A stretch of DNA of 64,000 bases from Mariniblastus fucicola (lineage in GTDB: Bacteria; Planctomycetota; Planctomycetia; Pirellulales; Pirellulaceae): contig NZ_CP042912.1 in the NCBI RefSeq assembly GCF_008087665.1, positions 2,790,001-2,854,000 on the forward strand, in the 5' to 3' direction. Of the stretch, positions 33,448 to 42,929 are shown piece after piece. Numbering within the stretch: the first letter of the stretch is position 1; each line of letters begins with the position of its first letter. The position numbers were made by a program, and so were the translations under genes. Under the pieces are notes generated by a model, which was given only the letters and a program-made list of their open reading frames with translations, had not been told where the DNA came from and ran no database searches.

Positions 33448-35478
33448 CTATGACGCTGCTTTCGCGACGGCGTCTGGAGTGATGCCGAACTTTTCGTAAA
33501 GCTCTTCGAACGGCCCCGAAGCACCAAACGAATCCATGCCGACGAAACTTCCTTCAGCGCCAAGGTACTTTTCCCAGCCCATCTTGATGCCGGCTTCGCA
33601 AGCCACACGATTCGTTACCGCTGCCGGCAACACAGACTCGCGATACTCAGCCGACTGTTCGTCGAACAGCTCCCAACATGGAACGCTGACAACGCGAACT
33701 TTCTTGCCCGCCGCCGTTAGTTTTTCGGCCGCTTCGACGCAAATTTGAACTTCGCTACCGGTTGCCATCAGGATCGCATCCGGAGTTCCATCACAGTCCT
33801 GCAAAACGTAGGCTCCCTTGATCGCGTCAGTCGTGCTTGCCGCTTCGAGGGTTGGCAGATTCTGCCGCGACAGAACCAATACGCTTGGACGTTTCTTGTC
33901 CGACAACGCCGCTCGGTAACAAGCCGAAACTTCATTCGCATCTGCGGGACGCATTACCAAGACTCCTGGAATCGAGCGGCAAGCGGCCAAATGCTCGACG
34001 GGCTGGTGAGTCGGTCCATCTTCGCCCAGTCCAATCGAATCGTGCGTCATGATGTACAGCACAGGCTGGTGCATGATGCTGCTGAGTCGCAGGGAAGGGC
34101 GGAGGTAATCGGTGAACACGAAGAACGTGGCACAGTACGGACGAAGCCCGCACAACGACATGCCGTTGCTGGCCGCCGCCATCGCGTGCTCGCGAATCCC
34201 GAAGTGAAAGTTCTTGCCGCTGTAGTCGCTGGCCAAAAAGTCGCCCGCGCCCGGAGCATCATTGTTGGATTTGTTCGAACCGGCGAGGTCAGCAGAACCG
34301 CCGATCATCCATGGAATGCTGCCGCAAACGGAGTTGAGAACTTTGCCGCTCGAAGCACGCGAAGCCATTCCTTTGGCATCGGCAGGGAATTCAGGAAGCG
34401 ATGACTCCCAGCCCTCCGGCAACTCGTTGGCCTGCATTTGCTCAAGCTGAGTCGCAAGTTCAGGAAACTCGGACTTGTAAGCGGAAAACTTCTCTGTCCA
34501 CTCTGCGTAAGAATCCGAGCCGCGTTTGCCAACGGTCGAACGGAAGTGCTCCAGCACGCCGTCGGGAACCGTGAACTTGTCGTAGTCCCAGCCGTAGTTT
34601 TCTTTGGTCAGTTTGATCTCTTCGTCGCCCAGCGGAGAACCGTGAGCACTCGACGTGTCCTGTTTGTTCGGAGCACCGAAACCGATGATGCTTTTGACGA
34701 TGATCAACGTCGGCTTGTCCGTTGTCGATTTGAACTTTGCGTAGGCGGCTTCGAGAGCGCCCAAATCGTTTGCGTCTTCGACCGTGATCACACTCCAGCC
34801 GAGGCTTTCGAAACGTCCGGCAACGTCTTCGCTAAACGCCAGATCGGTGCGGCCTTCAATCGTGATCTCATTGTCGTCGTAAACCCAGCAAAGATTCGAA
34901 AGCTTGAGGTGACCGGCCAGCGATGCGGCTTCGCAACCGATGCCTTCCATGACGTCGCCGTCGCTGCAAACCGCGTACGTATCGAAGCCGAACAACTCAT
35001 AGCCAGGTTTGTCGTACGTTGCCGCAAGCCATTTGCCTGCGATCGCCATTCCGACACTGTTACCAAGGCCCTGCCCAAGCGGTCCAGTTGTGGTCTCGAT
35101 CCCGGCCGCGTAGCCGAACTCGGGGTGACCGGCACAGGGGCTGACCAGCTGGCGAAAATTGCGAATGTCTTCCAGGGAAATCGCTGGACCGTCGATCGGG
35201 TTGCCATCAGCGTCAACTTTGGAAACTTCTGCCAAATGCAAAACCGAGTACAGCAGCATCGAAGCATGGCCGCAAGAAAGGACAAAACGGTCACGGCCCA
35301 TCCAGTTCGGATTTGCCGGATCGTAATTGAGAAATTTGGCCCACAGAGAATAAGTCAACGGAGCCAGCGCCATCGGCGTTCCGGGGTGGCCGCTGTTGGC
35401 TTCCTGAACGGCGTCCATGGACAATGTCCGGATGGTGTTGATGGCCAATTGGTCGATTTCGATGGTCGATGTCGTCAT
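33448..35478 (-). CDS. tkt: Transketolase
   Basis: Transketolase moves two-carbon ketol units in the pentose phosphate pathway using thiamine diphosphate. The 676-residue product is full length: ANSGHPGTPMALAP with its substrate His, GPLGQGLGNSVGMAIA, the ThDP motif CSDGDVMEGIGCEA...WVYDDNEITIEG, the pyrimidine-domain block FHFGIREHAMAAASNG and HDSIGLGEDGPTHQPVEHLA. No fusion or truncation is visible. It stands alone on the minus strand. Confidence 0.96.
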   Translation of the reverse strand: MTTSTIEIDQLAINTIRTLSMDAVQEANSGHPGTPMALAPLTYSLWAKFLNYDPANPNWMGRDRFVLSCGHASMLLYSVLHLAEVSKVDADGNPIDGPAISLEDIRNFRQLVSPCAGHPEFGYAAGIETTTGPLGQGLGNSVGMAIAGKWLAATYDKPGYELFGFDTYAVCSDGDVMEGIGCEAASLAGHLKLSNLCWVYDDNEITIEGRTDLAFSEDVAGRFESLGWSVITVEDANDLGALEAAYAKFKSTTDKPTLIIVKSIIGFGAPNKQDTSSAHGSPLGDEEIKLTKENYGWDYDKFTVPDGVLEHFRSTVGKRGSDSYAEWTEKFSAYKSEFPELATQLEQMQANELPEGWESSLPEFPADAKGMASRASSGKVLNSVCGSIPWMIGGSADLAGSNKSNNDAPGAGDFLASDYSGKNFHFGIREHAMAAASNGMSLCGLRPYCATFFVFTDYLRPSLRLSSIMHQPVLYIMTHDSIGLGEDGPTHQPVEHLAACRSIPGVLVMRPADANEVSACYRAALSDKKRPSVLVLSRQNLPTLEAASTTDAIKGAYVLQDCDGTPDAILMATGSEVQICVEAAEKLTAAGKKVRVVSVPCWELFDEQSAEYRESVLPAAVTNRVACEAGIKMGWEKYLGAEGSFVGMDSFGASGPFEELYEKFGITPDAVAKAAS

Positions 35479-35744
35479 GTGTGCTCCAGCGTCGTGCTGA
35501 TTTTATTGGAAATATTTTTGCGGTAATCGAATTTTGAACCTGATTATGGGGTTAAATCAGTTGTGGTCAATTCGGACTGCAATAATTGAGGGTTGATCGC
35601 GACGGAATCGAAGCGCTGCTGCTTTGAACCCGCTGAGGGGTTAGGATAGCGTTACCAGCGTTCGATGATCCAACCAAAATTCGGCTTCAAGGCCGTGGAA
35701 ATCAAATTTGTGCCAAGTCATCTCTTTTGTGTGATTGGAAAACG

Positions 35745-36818
35745 ATGAGCCATCGAAGAAATTTTAACAAAATGTTGCTCGGCGGAGCACTGGCTGCTGC
35801 GACTGGACTTTCGACACGGCATGTGATCGGCGGATCAGCTCCAGATCGGAAAACCTCGGCAAACGAGAAATCTCCAGCCGAACTGATGACTCCCGAGACC
35901 AACGCCGCGATCGACCGCGGGTTGAACTACTTGCTGCGGTCGCAGATCACGACGGGACGAAATCGTGGCGCATTCGCGGCCAGCGGATTGCAGTCCGGGG
36001 TCGCAACGGCTTCGCTGGGCGGATTGGCGTTGATGTGTGGCGGCCACGCTCCCGGTTTTGGAAAGTTTGGCAAAGCGATCGACAACGCGGCCCAGTTTGT
36101 AATGAACAATGTCCAGGAAACTGGATACATTTCGCGTCGCGATTTGCCCAGCGAAAGAATGTACGGTCACGGATTCAGCATGTTGTTCCTGTCGCAGGTT
36201 TACGGAATGACAAAGAAGGCCGCGCTTGGGGAAAAGCTTCGCAAGTGCGTCGAGCTAACTTCAAAGACGCAAAACGACGACGGCGGTTGGCGATACGAGC
36301 CAGTGAAAAGTGACGCTGACCTTTCGATCACGGTCTGTCAAATCATGGGCTTGCGCGGTGCCCGCGACGCAGGCATCGACGTTTCAGATGAAGTTCGATC
36401 GAAGTGTATCGAGTACGTCAAACGCAGCCAAAACGAAAACGGTAGCTTTCGTTACACGCTTCGCGGCGGCCATTCGACGACGGCGATGACGGCCGCCGGA
36501 GTAACTTCGCTTTACAGCGCCGGAATTTATGAAGGCGAACTGGTCGAGAAAGCGCTCAAGCGACTTCTCGCGTCGAAGCCACGTTCGTCTCGCGGCGGTC
36601 ACTTTTTCTATACGCACTACTACGCCGTTCAGGCCATGTGGCATGCGGGCGGCGACTACTGGAATACCTGGTACCCGGCGATTCGAGACGTATTGGTCAA
36701 CGATCAGGCTGACGATGGCTCGTGGAGATCGAGCGAAGCAGGTCCGCAATTTGGCGCGGCGATGGCGAGCATCATCTTGCAGATGCCGTTGAACTACGTG
36801 CCAGTGTTCTCGCCATAA
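35745..36818 (+). CDS. Tat-exported prenyltransferase/squalene-oxidase repeat protein
   Basis: Starting at 35745 (MSHRRNFNKMLLGG), the product has a twin-arginine signal (RRNFNKMLLGGALAAATGL) and an alpha/alpha-toroid domain with repeats of the squalene-cyclase/prenyltransferase type: ALAAIDRGLNYLLRSQ-like helices and QNDDGGWRY, QNENGSFRY, QADDGSWR turns. The cyclase DXDD acid motif is not seen, so it is not a squalene-hopene cyclase; such exported toroids are common in planctomycetes, with unknown binding roles. The glycosyltransferase gene follows 62 bases downstream. Confidence 0.85.
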   Translation: MSHRRNFNKMLLGGALAAATGLSTRHVIGGSAPDRKTSANEKSPAELMTPETNAAIDRGLNYLLRSQITTGRNRGAFAASGLQSGVATASLGGLALMCGGHAPGFGKFGKAIDNAAQFVMNNVQETGYISRRDLPSERMYGHGFSMLFLSQVYGMTKKAALGEKLRKCVELTSKTQNDDGGWRYEPVKSDADLSITVCQIMGLRGARDAGIDVSDEVRSKCIEYVKRSQNENGSFRYTLRGGHSTTAMTAAGVTSLYSAGIYEGELVEKALKRLLASKPRSSRGGHFFYTHYYAVQAMWHAGGDYWNTWYPAIRDVLVNDQADDGSWRSSEAGPQFGAAMASIILQMPLNYVPVFSP

Positions 36819-36880
36819 CGCAGCGTTCCCGTTAGCAATTTTCGCCCGGCACAGTTTTTGACTTTTCCATCCGGAACGCC

Positions 36881-38179
36881 ATGCGGATCCTGATCCTAAC
36901 CGTCGGAACTCGCGGTGATGTCCAGCCATATGTGGCGTTGGCGATGGGGCTGATCGCGGCCGGGCATGACGTCAGCATTTGCACCTGTCAGATTTTTGAA
37001 TCGTTCGTTACGTCGCGCGGGGTCGGCTATTTGCCCCTGAACGATGACATTCGGGACTTCATGGAGTCCGAGGACGGTCGGCGTGCGATGGAAACGACGA
37101 CCAATCTTTTCAGTGCGATCCGTGCCGGCATTCGTTTGATGCCGAAACTGAAAGGGATGATGAATCGGCAAGTCAACGAAATGTGGGCCGCCGCGGAATC
37201 CTTTCAGCCCGATCTGATTCTGTTTCACAAAAAAGCGATAGGAGCCGAGGACTTCGCCGAGAAACTTGGCTGTCGCTGTGCACTCGCGTTTTATCTTCCG
37301 ATGTATGTTCCGACCCGCGAGACGCCTGCGTTTGGATTTCCGCGGCTTCCGCTAGGCGGCTGGTACAACCGGCTGACCTATCGAGTCATCGAGTTCGTGA
37401 CCCGGTTGAGCGGCGGTAAGTTCGTCAAGCGATGGCGACAAGAGCAGGGCATGTCAAAGAAGCGCACGCCGTACTTCAAGCATGCCGACGGAACGCCGAT
37501 CGCATCGCTGCAAGCCTACAGTCCGTCCGTGATTCCCGAGCCCGGCGATTGGCCCCAGCACGCGACCGTGACAGGTTATTGGTTTTTGGATGCGAAAGAA
37601 GAATTCGAGCCAGCGAATGAGTTGGTACAGTTTCTCAAAAACGGCCCGCGTCCGATTTATGTTGGATTCGGAAGCATCTTTGGCCTGGATCCACGAGCGA
37701 AAACAGAGCGCGTGATTGAAGGAATCCGCCAATCAGGATGCCGCGCGATTCTGGCCGCGGGTTGGGGAGGACTGGATCTCAAATCTTTCGATCTGCCCGA
37801 CACAATGTTGGCGATTGATTCCGCTCCGCACGACTGGCTGTTCCCCCGAGTCGCCGCGGTGGTGCATCATGGAGGTTGCGGCACGACCGCTGCCGGACTT
37901 CGCGCGGGTTGTCCGACGATCATCTGTCCATTTTTTGGCGACCAACCATTTTGGGGCCGCATTGTGCATGAACTGAGAGTCGGTCCGAAACCGATCATGC
38001 AACGAAAACTGACGCCCGAAAATTTGGCCGCCGCCATCCGGTCGACACTCGAAAGCAAATCCATTCGCGCAAACGCGGCCGCGCTCGGAGAGAAGATCCG
38101 CAACGAAACTGGTGTCGACAACGCCGTGAACTTCATCAATCGCCATTTCCAGTCAGTTGTGCTGAGCCGTGAAAAATGA
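36881..38179 (+). CDS. UDP-glycosyltransferase (GT1/GT28 type, sterol/macrolide-like)
   Basis: The 432-residue protein has a GT-B fold. The acceptor-side N-terminus is MRILILTVGTRGDVQPYVALA, with the TRGDVQP turn of sterol/lipid glucosyltransferases. The nucleotide-sugar domain has the hallmark VVHHGGCGTTAAGLRAGCPTIICPFFGDQPFWGRIV. It should glycosylate a hydrophobic acceptor such as a lipid, carotenoid or hopanoid. It is cytoplasmic and monotopic, with no clear membrane helix. Close spacing after the Tat toroid gene suggests co-transcription. Confidence 0.9.
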   Translation: MRILILTVGTRGDVQPYVALAMGLIAAGHDVSICTCQIFESFVTSRGVGYLPLNDDIRDFMESEDGRRAMETTTNLFSAIRAGIRLMPKLKGMMNRQVNEMWAAAESFQPDLILFHKKAIGAEDFAEKLGCRCALAFYLPMYVPTRETPAFGFPRLPLGGWYNRLTYRVIEFVTRLSGGKFVKRWRQEQGMSKKRTPYFKHADGTPIASLQAYSPSVIPEPGDWPQHATVTGYWFLDAKEEFEPANELVQFLKNGPRPIYVGFGSIFGLDPRAKTERVIEGIRQSGCRAILAAGWGGLDLKSFDLPDTMLAIDSAPHDWLFPRVAAVVHHGGCGTTAAGLRAGCPTIICPFFGDQPFWGRIVHELRVGPKPIMQRKLTPENLAAAIRSTLESKSIRANAAALGEKIRNETGVDNAVNFINRHFQSVVLSREK

Positions 38180-38250
38180 GTTGACATAGGCGTGTGCCAT
38201 GCGCGCAAACCGCGATGCACGAACCCGCCTTTCATCAGTTTGACGAACGA

Positions 38251-39666
38251 CTACGTTTCGTACGTCGACTGACCGTGGTCTTGTAAGCGTGAGATTTTGT
38301 CGACCGAGTAGAGTCCGGCAAGCACGAACTCAACGCAGGACGCGCGGACCGCTTCGTCGGACGACGCGTTGACTTCGAAAGCCTTCTCCCACGCTGGCGG
38401 AACCTGCTTCAACCGGTCGGCATACTGCGACGACGGGATCATGTCGCCCACTTCGATCCGCACACCTTTGCCAAAAATTTCGGAGATATCTTCGAGACCA
38501 TGTTCGGTCACGTACTCCGTAAACACGACATTGATGGCTTCCGCGATAATGTTATCCAACACCTGACGCTCGGACATTTGATGGCTTCCCATCAAATCCA
38601 GTTCCAGTTTGCCAAGCGACGATGTGTATAGATGCCCAAGGTCACTAATCCGCGGCACGGCAGGCTTCTCACCCAGCACGATTCCGCGTTGCCGTGCGCT
38701 GGCGACCATTGTTCGATAGTTCGCAAGGCTAAAGCGAGCGCTCACGCCGCTCTGCTGGTCGATGTATTTTGACTTGCGAGCCTGAACCGTGATCTGTTCG
38801 CAAATTTCTTTCATGAAGTACGGAACCGCAACAGGAAAGTCTCCGTCGAGGACGATCTCGGATTCCTGCTCCATGATTTCGATTCCGACCGCGCGATCTT
38901 CCGGGTAGTGGGTCTGAATCAAGCTACCGATACGGTCTTTCAGTTGCGGAATCACTTTGCCGCTGCGGTTGTAGGTTGACGGGTTGGCCGAGAAGAGAAT
39001 CAAGACGTCAATGTCGAAGCGAACGGGAAAGCCGCGAACCTGAACGTCGCGTTCCTCAAGGATATTGAACAGGCCGACTTGCACCAGTTCATCGAGTTCC
39101 GGCAGTTCGTTGATCGCAAAGATACCTCGATGCATTCGCGGGATCAAACCAAAATGCAACGCGTCTTCGGAAGACATACTCACGCCGCCGGCGAGCTTTG
39201 CCGGATCGATTTCCCCAATGATGTCGGCGAACTTTGTGCCAGGAGCCAGTCGCTCTGCATAGCGGTCTTCGCGATCCCACCACTTGATGGGAATCTCGGA
39301 AGGCGGCGTGTTCGCGACCAGCGTTTTCGCCGTCGAAGAAATCGGATCGAGCGGATCTTCGTGGAACGGCGAGTCGATATCGAGGTAGGGCACAAACGGA
39401 TCGAGAAAACGAATCATGCCACGCATCAGACGGCTTTTCGCCTGGCCTTTCTCGCCCAGATACAGCATGTCATGGTTCGAGAGTAGCGCAATGTTGATCT
39501 CGGGAATCACCGTATAGTCATAGCCCAGAATTCCGGGATACAATTCTTCCCCGGCGGCCAGCATGCGGACGAAGTTGTCCTGGATTTCCTGTTTGACCGA
39601 TTTCGATTGCCATCCGCTATCGATCAGCGATTGTAAATTGTTGGGTCGTTCGTTGGCGTTCGCCAT
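38251..39666 (-). CDS. MoxR/Mg-chelatase-type AAA ATPase
   Basis: The 471-residue protein from [10 protein letters not shown] has a MoxR-like P-loop [16 protein letters not shown] near residue 70, with the Walker B region [16 protein letters not shown]. There the usual catalytic DE pair reads NE, a substitution worth noting. Sensor-type [12 protein letters not shown] and arginine-rich [15 protein letters not shown] blocks follow, then a helical C-terminal region. These ATPases remodel partner proteins, often with a VWA-domain protein, but no VWA gene is adjacent. An in-frame upstream ATG at 39723 is less likely. Confidence 0.8.
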   Translation of the reverse strand: MANANERPNNLQSLIDSGWQSKSVKQEIQDNFVRMLAAGEELYPGILGYDYTVIPEINIALLSNHDMLYLGEKGQAKSRLMRGMIRFLDPFVPYLDIDSPFHEDPLDPISSTAKTLVANTPPSEIPIKWWDREDRYAERLAPGTKFADIIGEIDPAKLAGGVSMSSEDALHFGLIPRMHRGIFAINELPELDELVQVGLFNILEERDVQVRGFPVRFDIDVLILFSANPSTYNRSGKVIPQLKDRIGSLIQTHYPEDRAVGIEIMEQESEIVLDGDFPVAVPYFMKEICEQITVQARKSKYIDQQSGVSARFSLANYRTMVASARQRGIVLGEKPAVPRISDLGHLYTSSLGKLELDLMGSHQMSERQVLDNIIAEAINVVFTEYVTEHGLEDISEIFGKGVRIEVGDMIPSSQYADRLKQVPPAWEKAFEVNASSDEAVRASCVEFVLAGLYSVDKISRLQDHGQSTYET

Positions 39667-39778
39667 TTCGTTCTGTTCCTGTACTGTTACGCTTGCGAAA
39701 ATCGCGGACCGTCGATTATACAACTTCGTTCCTGGGTGGATCGCCGGTCAGGTCACATTATTCGTTTGCAGATTCACA

Positions 39779-40420
39779 ATGACATCCGATATCAAATTTA
39801 TTTTCTTCGACATGGGCAAAGTGCTGTTGGAGTTTGACCATCAGCGGTTGATCGATCAAGTCGCGGCGCTGGCAAAAAAGCCTGGCGATGAAGTCGAGCA
39901 AATTCTGTTTCAGTCGCCACACGATCTGGAGAACCGTTTTGAACGCGGTGAGCTTAACGGGGACCAGTTCCATCGTGCTTTTTGTGAAGTCGCCGATTGC
40001 GAAGTCGGCAAAGATGACTTGATGCTGGCCGTTGCCGATATTTTTTGGCTAAACACCTCGATCGTTCACGTGCTGACTCAGTTGAGCTACGTCAATTTTC
40101 CGATGGCGATTCTTTCAAATACTTGTGAAGCTCATTGGGATTTCGCCGTGCGACACTTTGCTGCCGTCGGGCAAATGTTCCGCCAGCGGGTGCTCAGCTA
40201 CGAAGAAAAAAGTATGAAGCCGGATGGGAAAATCTATCAGGCGGCGATTGCGCTGGCGAAGGAGATCACCGGATGTGAACCAGGTGAGATCTTCTTCACC
40301 GATGATCGACAGGAAAATGTTGATGCAGCCCGTCAGGCCGGAATGCATGCCGAGCTATACGTTTCGACTCGTGAGTTGGCCGAGCAATTGAGGCAACGCG
40401 GCGTGCCAGTGACGGGGTGA
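39779..40420 (+). CDS. HAD-superfamily hydrolase
   Basis: From MTSDIKFIFFDMGKVLLEFD (start 39779) the 213-residue product is a HAD subfamily IA protein. Motif I is DMGKVLLEFD with the nucleophile Asp, motif II is MAILSNTCEAH, motif III holds the Lys in SMKPDGKIYQ, and motif IV is FFTDDRQENVDAA. The DXG...FD motif I and the small helical cap fit the epoxide-hydrolase-N/YihX-like sugar-phosphatase branch. The substrate is not readable. It diverges from the MoxR gene. Confidence 0.9.
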   Translation: MTSDIKFIFFDMGKVLLEFDHQRLIDQVAALAKKPGDEVEQILFQSPHDLENRFERGELNGDQFHRAFCEVADCEVGKDDLMLAVADIFWLNTSIVHVLTQLSYVNFPMAILSNTCEAHWDFAVRHFAAVGQMFRQRVLSYEEKSMKPDGKIYQAAIALAKEITGCEPGEIFFTDDRQENVDAARQAGMHAELYVSTRELAEQLRQRGVPVTG

Positions 40421-40559
40421 GTTGCCAAAAGCGATTCGCTAAGGCACCGCAAAATTTGGAATGCGTCTGTGACGAAAATGCTTTTGCAATCATGGTCCAG
40501 AGCAGCATCCGACGTTGCAAGCCGTCGAGACCATCGAGACAATTGGGCGGTTGAGGCCG

Positions 40560-42755
40560 TTAGTCCGAGAGCTCTTCGAAGGCTTCCAGAATGTCGCTGC
40601 GACGACGGAAGAAAGCGTCAACGACAGCCGGATCAAAATGCTTGCCGCTGCCTTCGAGCAAAATTTGGAAGCACTTCTCGACAGGATACGCTTCCTTGTA
40701 AGGCCGTTTTGTGCTGATGGCATCGAACACGTCGCAGATCGCTGTAATTCGGCCTTCCATTGGAATGTCTTCTCCGGCCAAACCGTGTGGGTACCCGGAA
40801 CCGTCCCACTTTTCGTGATGGGTTTCGGCAACCAACGCGGCCAAACGCATTACCGGTGAACTGCACTCGTCCACGATGTTGCGAACCTGATTGAGTGATT
40901 TGTTCTCGTCGAGTTTCTCGCCACTGATGATTCTGCTGCCTGTGCGACAATGATTCTTCATCATCTCGAACTCGCTGTGCGTCAGATTCTGAGGCTTGTT
41001 CAAAATCGCGTCCGGGATACCGATCTTGCCCACGTCATGCAGTTGAGCGGCGTGCTCAAGATCGATGACCTGTTGCGGTGTGAACCCAAGTTCACGTGCA
41101 ATGATTGCCGCGTAACGACCCACACGGATAACATGCTTTCCAGTGATGTCGTCACGGAGTTCGGCCGCGCGAGCCAGACATTGGATCGCTTCGCGGCGAG
41201 ACGCGATCAACTCCGCCGTCCGTGCTTCGACCTGCTGCTCCAGTTGAGCCGAATAACCAGCCAACAGATCGACGTGTGCTTTGGCCAACAGCGTGTTTCT
41301 GACACGAGCCACCAATTCGCTGACGACAACCGGTTTGTTGAGGAAGTCGTTGGCTCCAAGGTTCAGCGCTTTAACGCGAAGCTCAGGGTCTGTTGACGAA
41401 GTCAAAAACACGACAGGAGTTGAAGCTGTGGCTTCGATTTTGCGGATTTGCTCAAGGATTTCCATGCCCGAAACTTCTGGCATATGAATATCCAGCAGCA
41501 GAATATCCGGTCTCTCTTTGACGATTCTATCGACCGCTTTCGTGGAGTCTGTCTCCACCAGCAGACGTTCGAAACCGGCAGTTTTCAGATACTTCTTGAC
41601 GACAATTGCCGTGGAAGGTTCGTCGTCGATGATCATGACTTTCGACGACGTCACGTTGAGCGGTTCTGGCGTTTCGGTGATGTGGACCTGTCGCGGAGTT
41701 CGTTCTTTGGTGACGTTTTCAACCGCGATGCAGCCTGATCCATCGTGAAACGTCGAGCAGTTTCTGCCATTCTGCTTGCTGCCGTACAGTGCCGCATCAC
41801 CACGTCGGAAAATCAACGAAGAATCGTCGCCCTTGAGCGTATTGGTGACGCCGATGCTGATCGTGAGATAGACTTTCTGCCCCTTCATCACGATGGGTTG
41901 CGATTCTACCTCGCGTCGAATGCGCTCCGCTGCTCGCGTCGATTCCAGCTTGTTGCTGACGGGCATGATCACCGCAAACTCTTCGCCGCCGATGCGACAA
42001 ACCAGATCAATCTCGCGTGTTTTGCTGCTGATTGTCTCGGCGATGAACTTCAATGCTTTGTCGCCGGGCTGGTGACCAAACGTGTCGTTAATTTTTTTGA
42101 AGTGATCGATATCAATGATCAACAGGGCGAAATGAGTTCGTTGCCGTGACCATTCCAGCATCTTTCGATTCAGCTCAAAATCGAAAGCGCGGCGATTCGC
42201 TGTGTTGGTCAGCGTATCCCGAAGGACGTCCTGTTTCAGTTGCTCCGACTGCTGTTTGAGTTCGTCGTAGGCAACCTTGGAGGAAAGCGTGTTGCGGACG
42301 CGAGCGAACAACTCGTTTGCAACGATTGGCTTATTGAGAAAATCGTTGGCACCAAGATTCAACAGTTTCGTGCGCGTCTCTTCGCTTGCCGCCGAAGTCA
42401 GTGCCAGGACGGGAGTGTTGCAAATCTCGCGATCGCTGCGAATCTGGCTGAGAATATACGCACCGCTGACTGGCATCATCAAATCCAGCAACACCAGATC
42501 CGGTTCGTATTGGTGTATCACACCAATGGCCTGCTTCGAATCATTCAACGTTTTGATATTGTGAAAATCGCTGGACTGCAGGTACTTTCGAATCACCTCG
42601 GTTGTTGGCTCGTCGTCATCAATGACCAGAATCTTCGCCTGCTTTACCAGATGATCGGTTGAGCGAGGGTACGAAAACGGCGACGGCAGACCGCTGCCGG
42701 AGACAACGGGCATCGACGCTGGGCTAGACGTTGATTGATTCGGAGATAGGGGCAT
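40560..42755 (-). CDS. REC-GGDEF-REC-HD-GYP bifunctional c-di-GMP protein
   Basis: The 731-residue cytoplasmic protein has four domains. REC1 is about 40-155 (phosphoacceptor Asp91 in LLDLMMP). GGDEF is about 175-335 with active motif GGEEF (256-260) and an intact RxxD inhibitory site (247-250). REC2 is about 372-485 (Asp422 in LLDIHMP). HD-GYP is about 515-710 with His573-Asp574 in LHDVGKIGIPD and GYP at 654-656. It therefore carries both a complete c-di-GMP synthase and a complete phosphodiesterase, each behind its own receiver. It lies 174 bases downstream of the hybrid kinase gene, its probable phosphodonor. Confidence 0.93.
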   Translation of the reverse strand: MPLSPNQSTSSPASMPVVSGSGLPSPFSYPRSTDHLVKQAKILVIDDDEPTTEVIRKYLQSSDFHNIKTLNDSKQAIGVIHQYEPDLVLLDLMMPVSGAYILSQIRSDREICNTPVLALTSAASEETRTKLLNLGANDFLNKPIVANELFARVRNTLSSKVAYDELKQQSEQLKQDVLRDTLTNTANRRAFDFELNRKMLEWSRQRTHFALLIIDIDHFKKINDTFGHQPGDKALKFIAETISSKTREIDLVCRIGGEEFAVIMPVSNKLESTRAAERIRREVESQPIVMKGQKVYLTISIGVTNTLKGDDSSLIFRRGDAALYGSKQNGRNCSTFHDGSGCIAVENVTKERTPRQVHITETPEPLNVTSSKVMIIDDEPSTAIVVKKYLKTAGFERLLVETDSTKAVDRIVKERPDILLLDIHMPEVSGMEILEQIRKIEATASTPVVFLTSSTDPELRVKALNLGANDFLNKPVVVSELVARVRNTLLAKAHVDLLAGYSAQLEQQVEARTAELIASRREAIQCLARAAELRDDITGKHVIRVGRYAAIIARELGFTPQQVIDLEHAAQLHDVGKIGIPDAILNKPQNLTHSEFEMMKNHCRTGSRIISGEKLDENKSLNQVRNIVDECSSPVMRLAALVAETHHEKWDGSGYPHGLAGEDIPMEGRITAICDVFDAISTKRPYKEAYPVEKCFQILLEGSGKHFDPAVVDAFFRRRSDILEAFEELSD

Positions 42756-42929
42756 TGGTTTCTTGGAACAAGCTCTGGCTTAGGTAAAACCGACCATCTT
42801 GAAGCGTAGCTTTTGAGTATGTCGTGTGAATTCCGGACGCATTTTTCGATTTGGAAATCGAGTCTCACGATTCATGCTGTGTCAATTGTGAGGGTCACGC
42901 TTGCTACATCTAGCGGTCACCGTTTTCAC

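Noticed and set aside
35745-38179. Sterol or hopanoid synthesis pair (cyclase plus sterol glucosyltransferase)
   Set aside because: The toroid protein is Tat-exported and lacks the cyclase DXDD motif, so it is not a squalene cyclase; the pairing is only suggestive.
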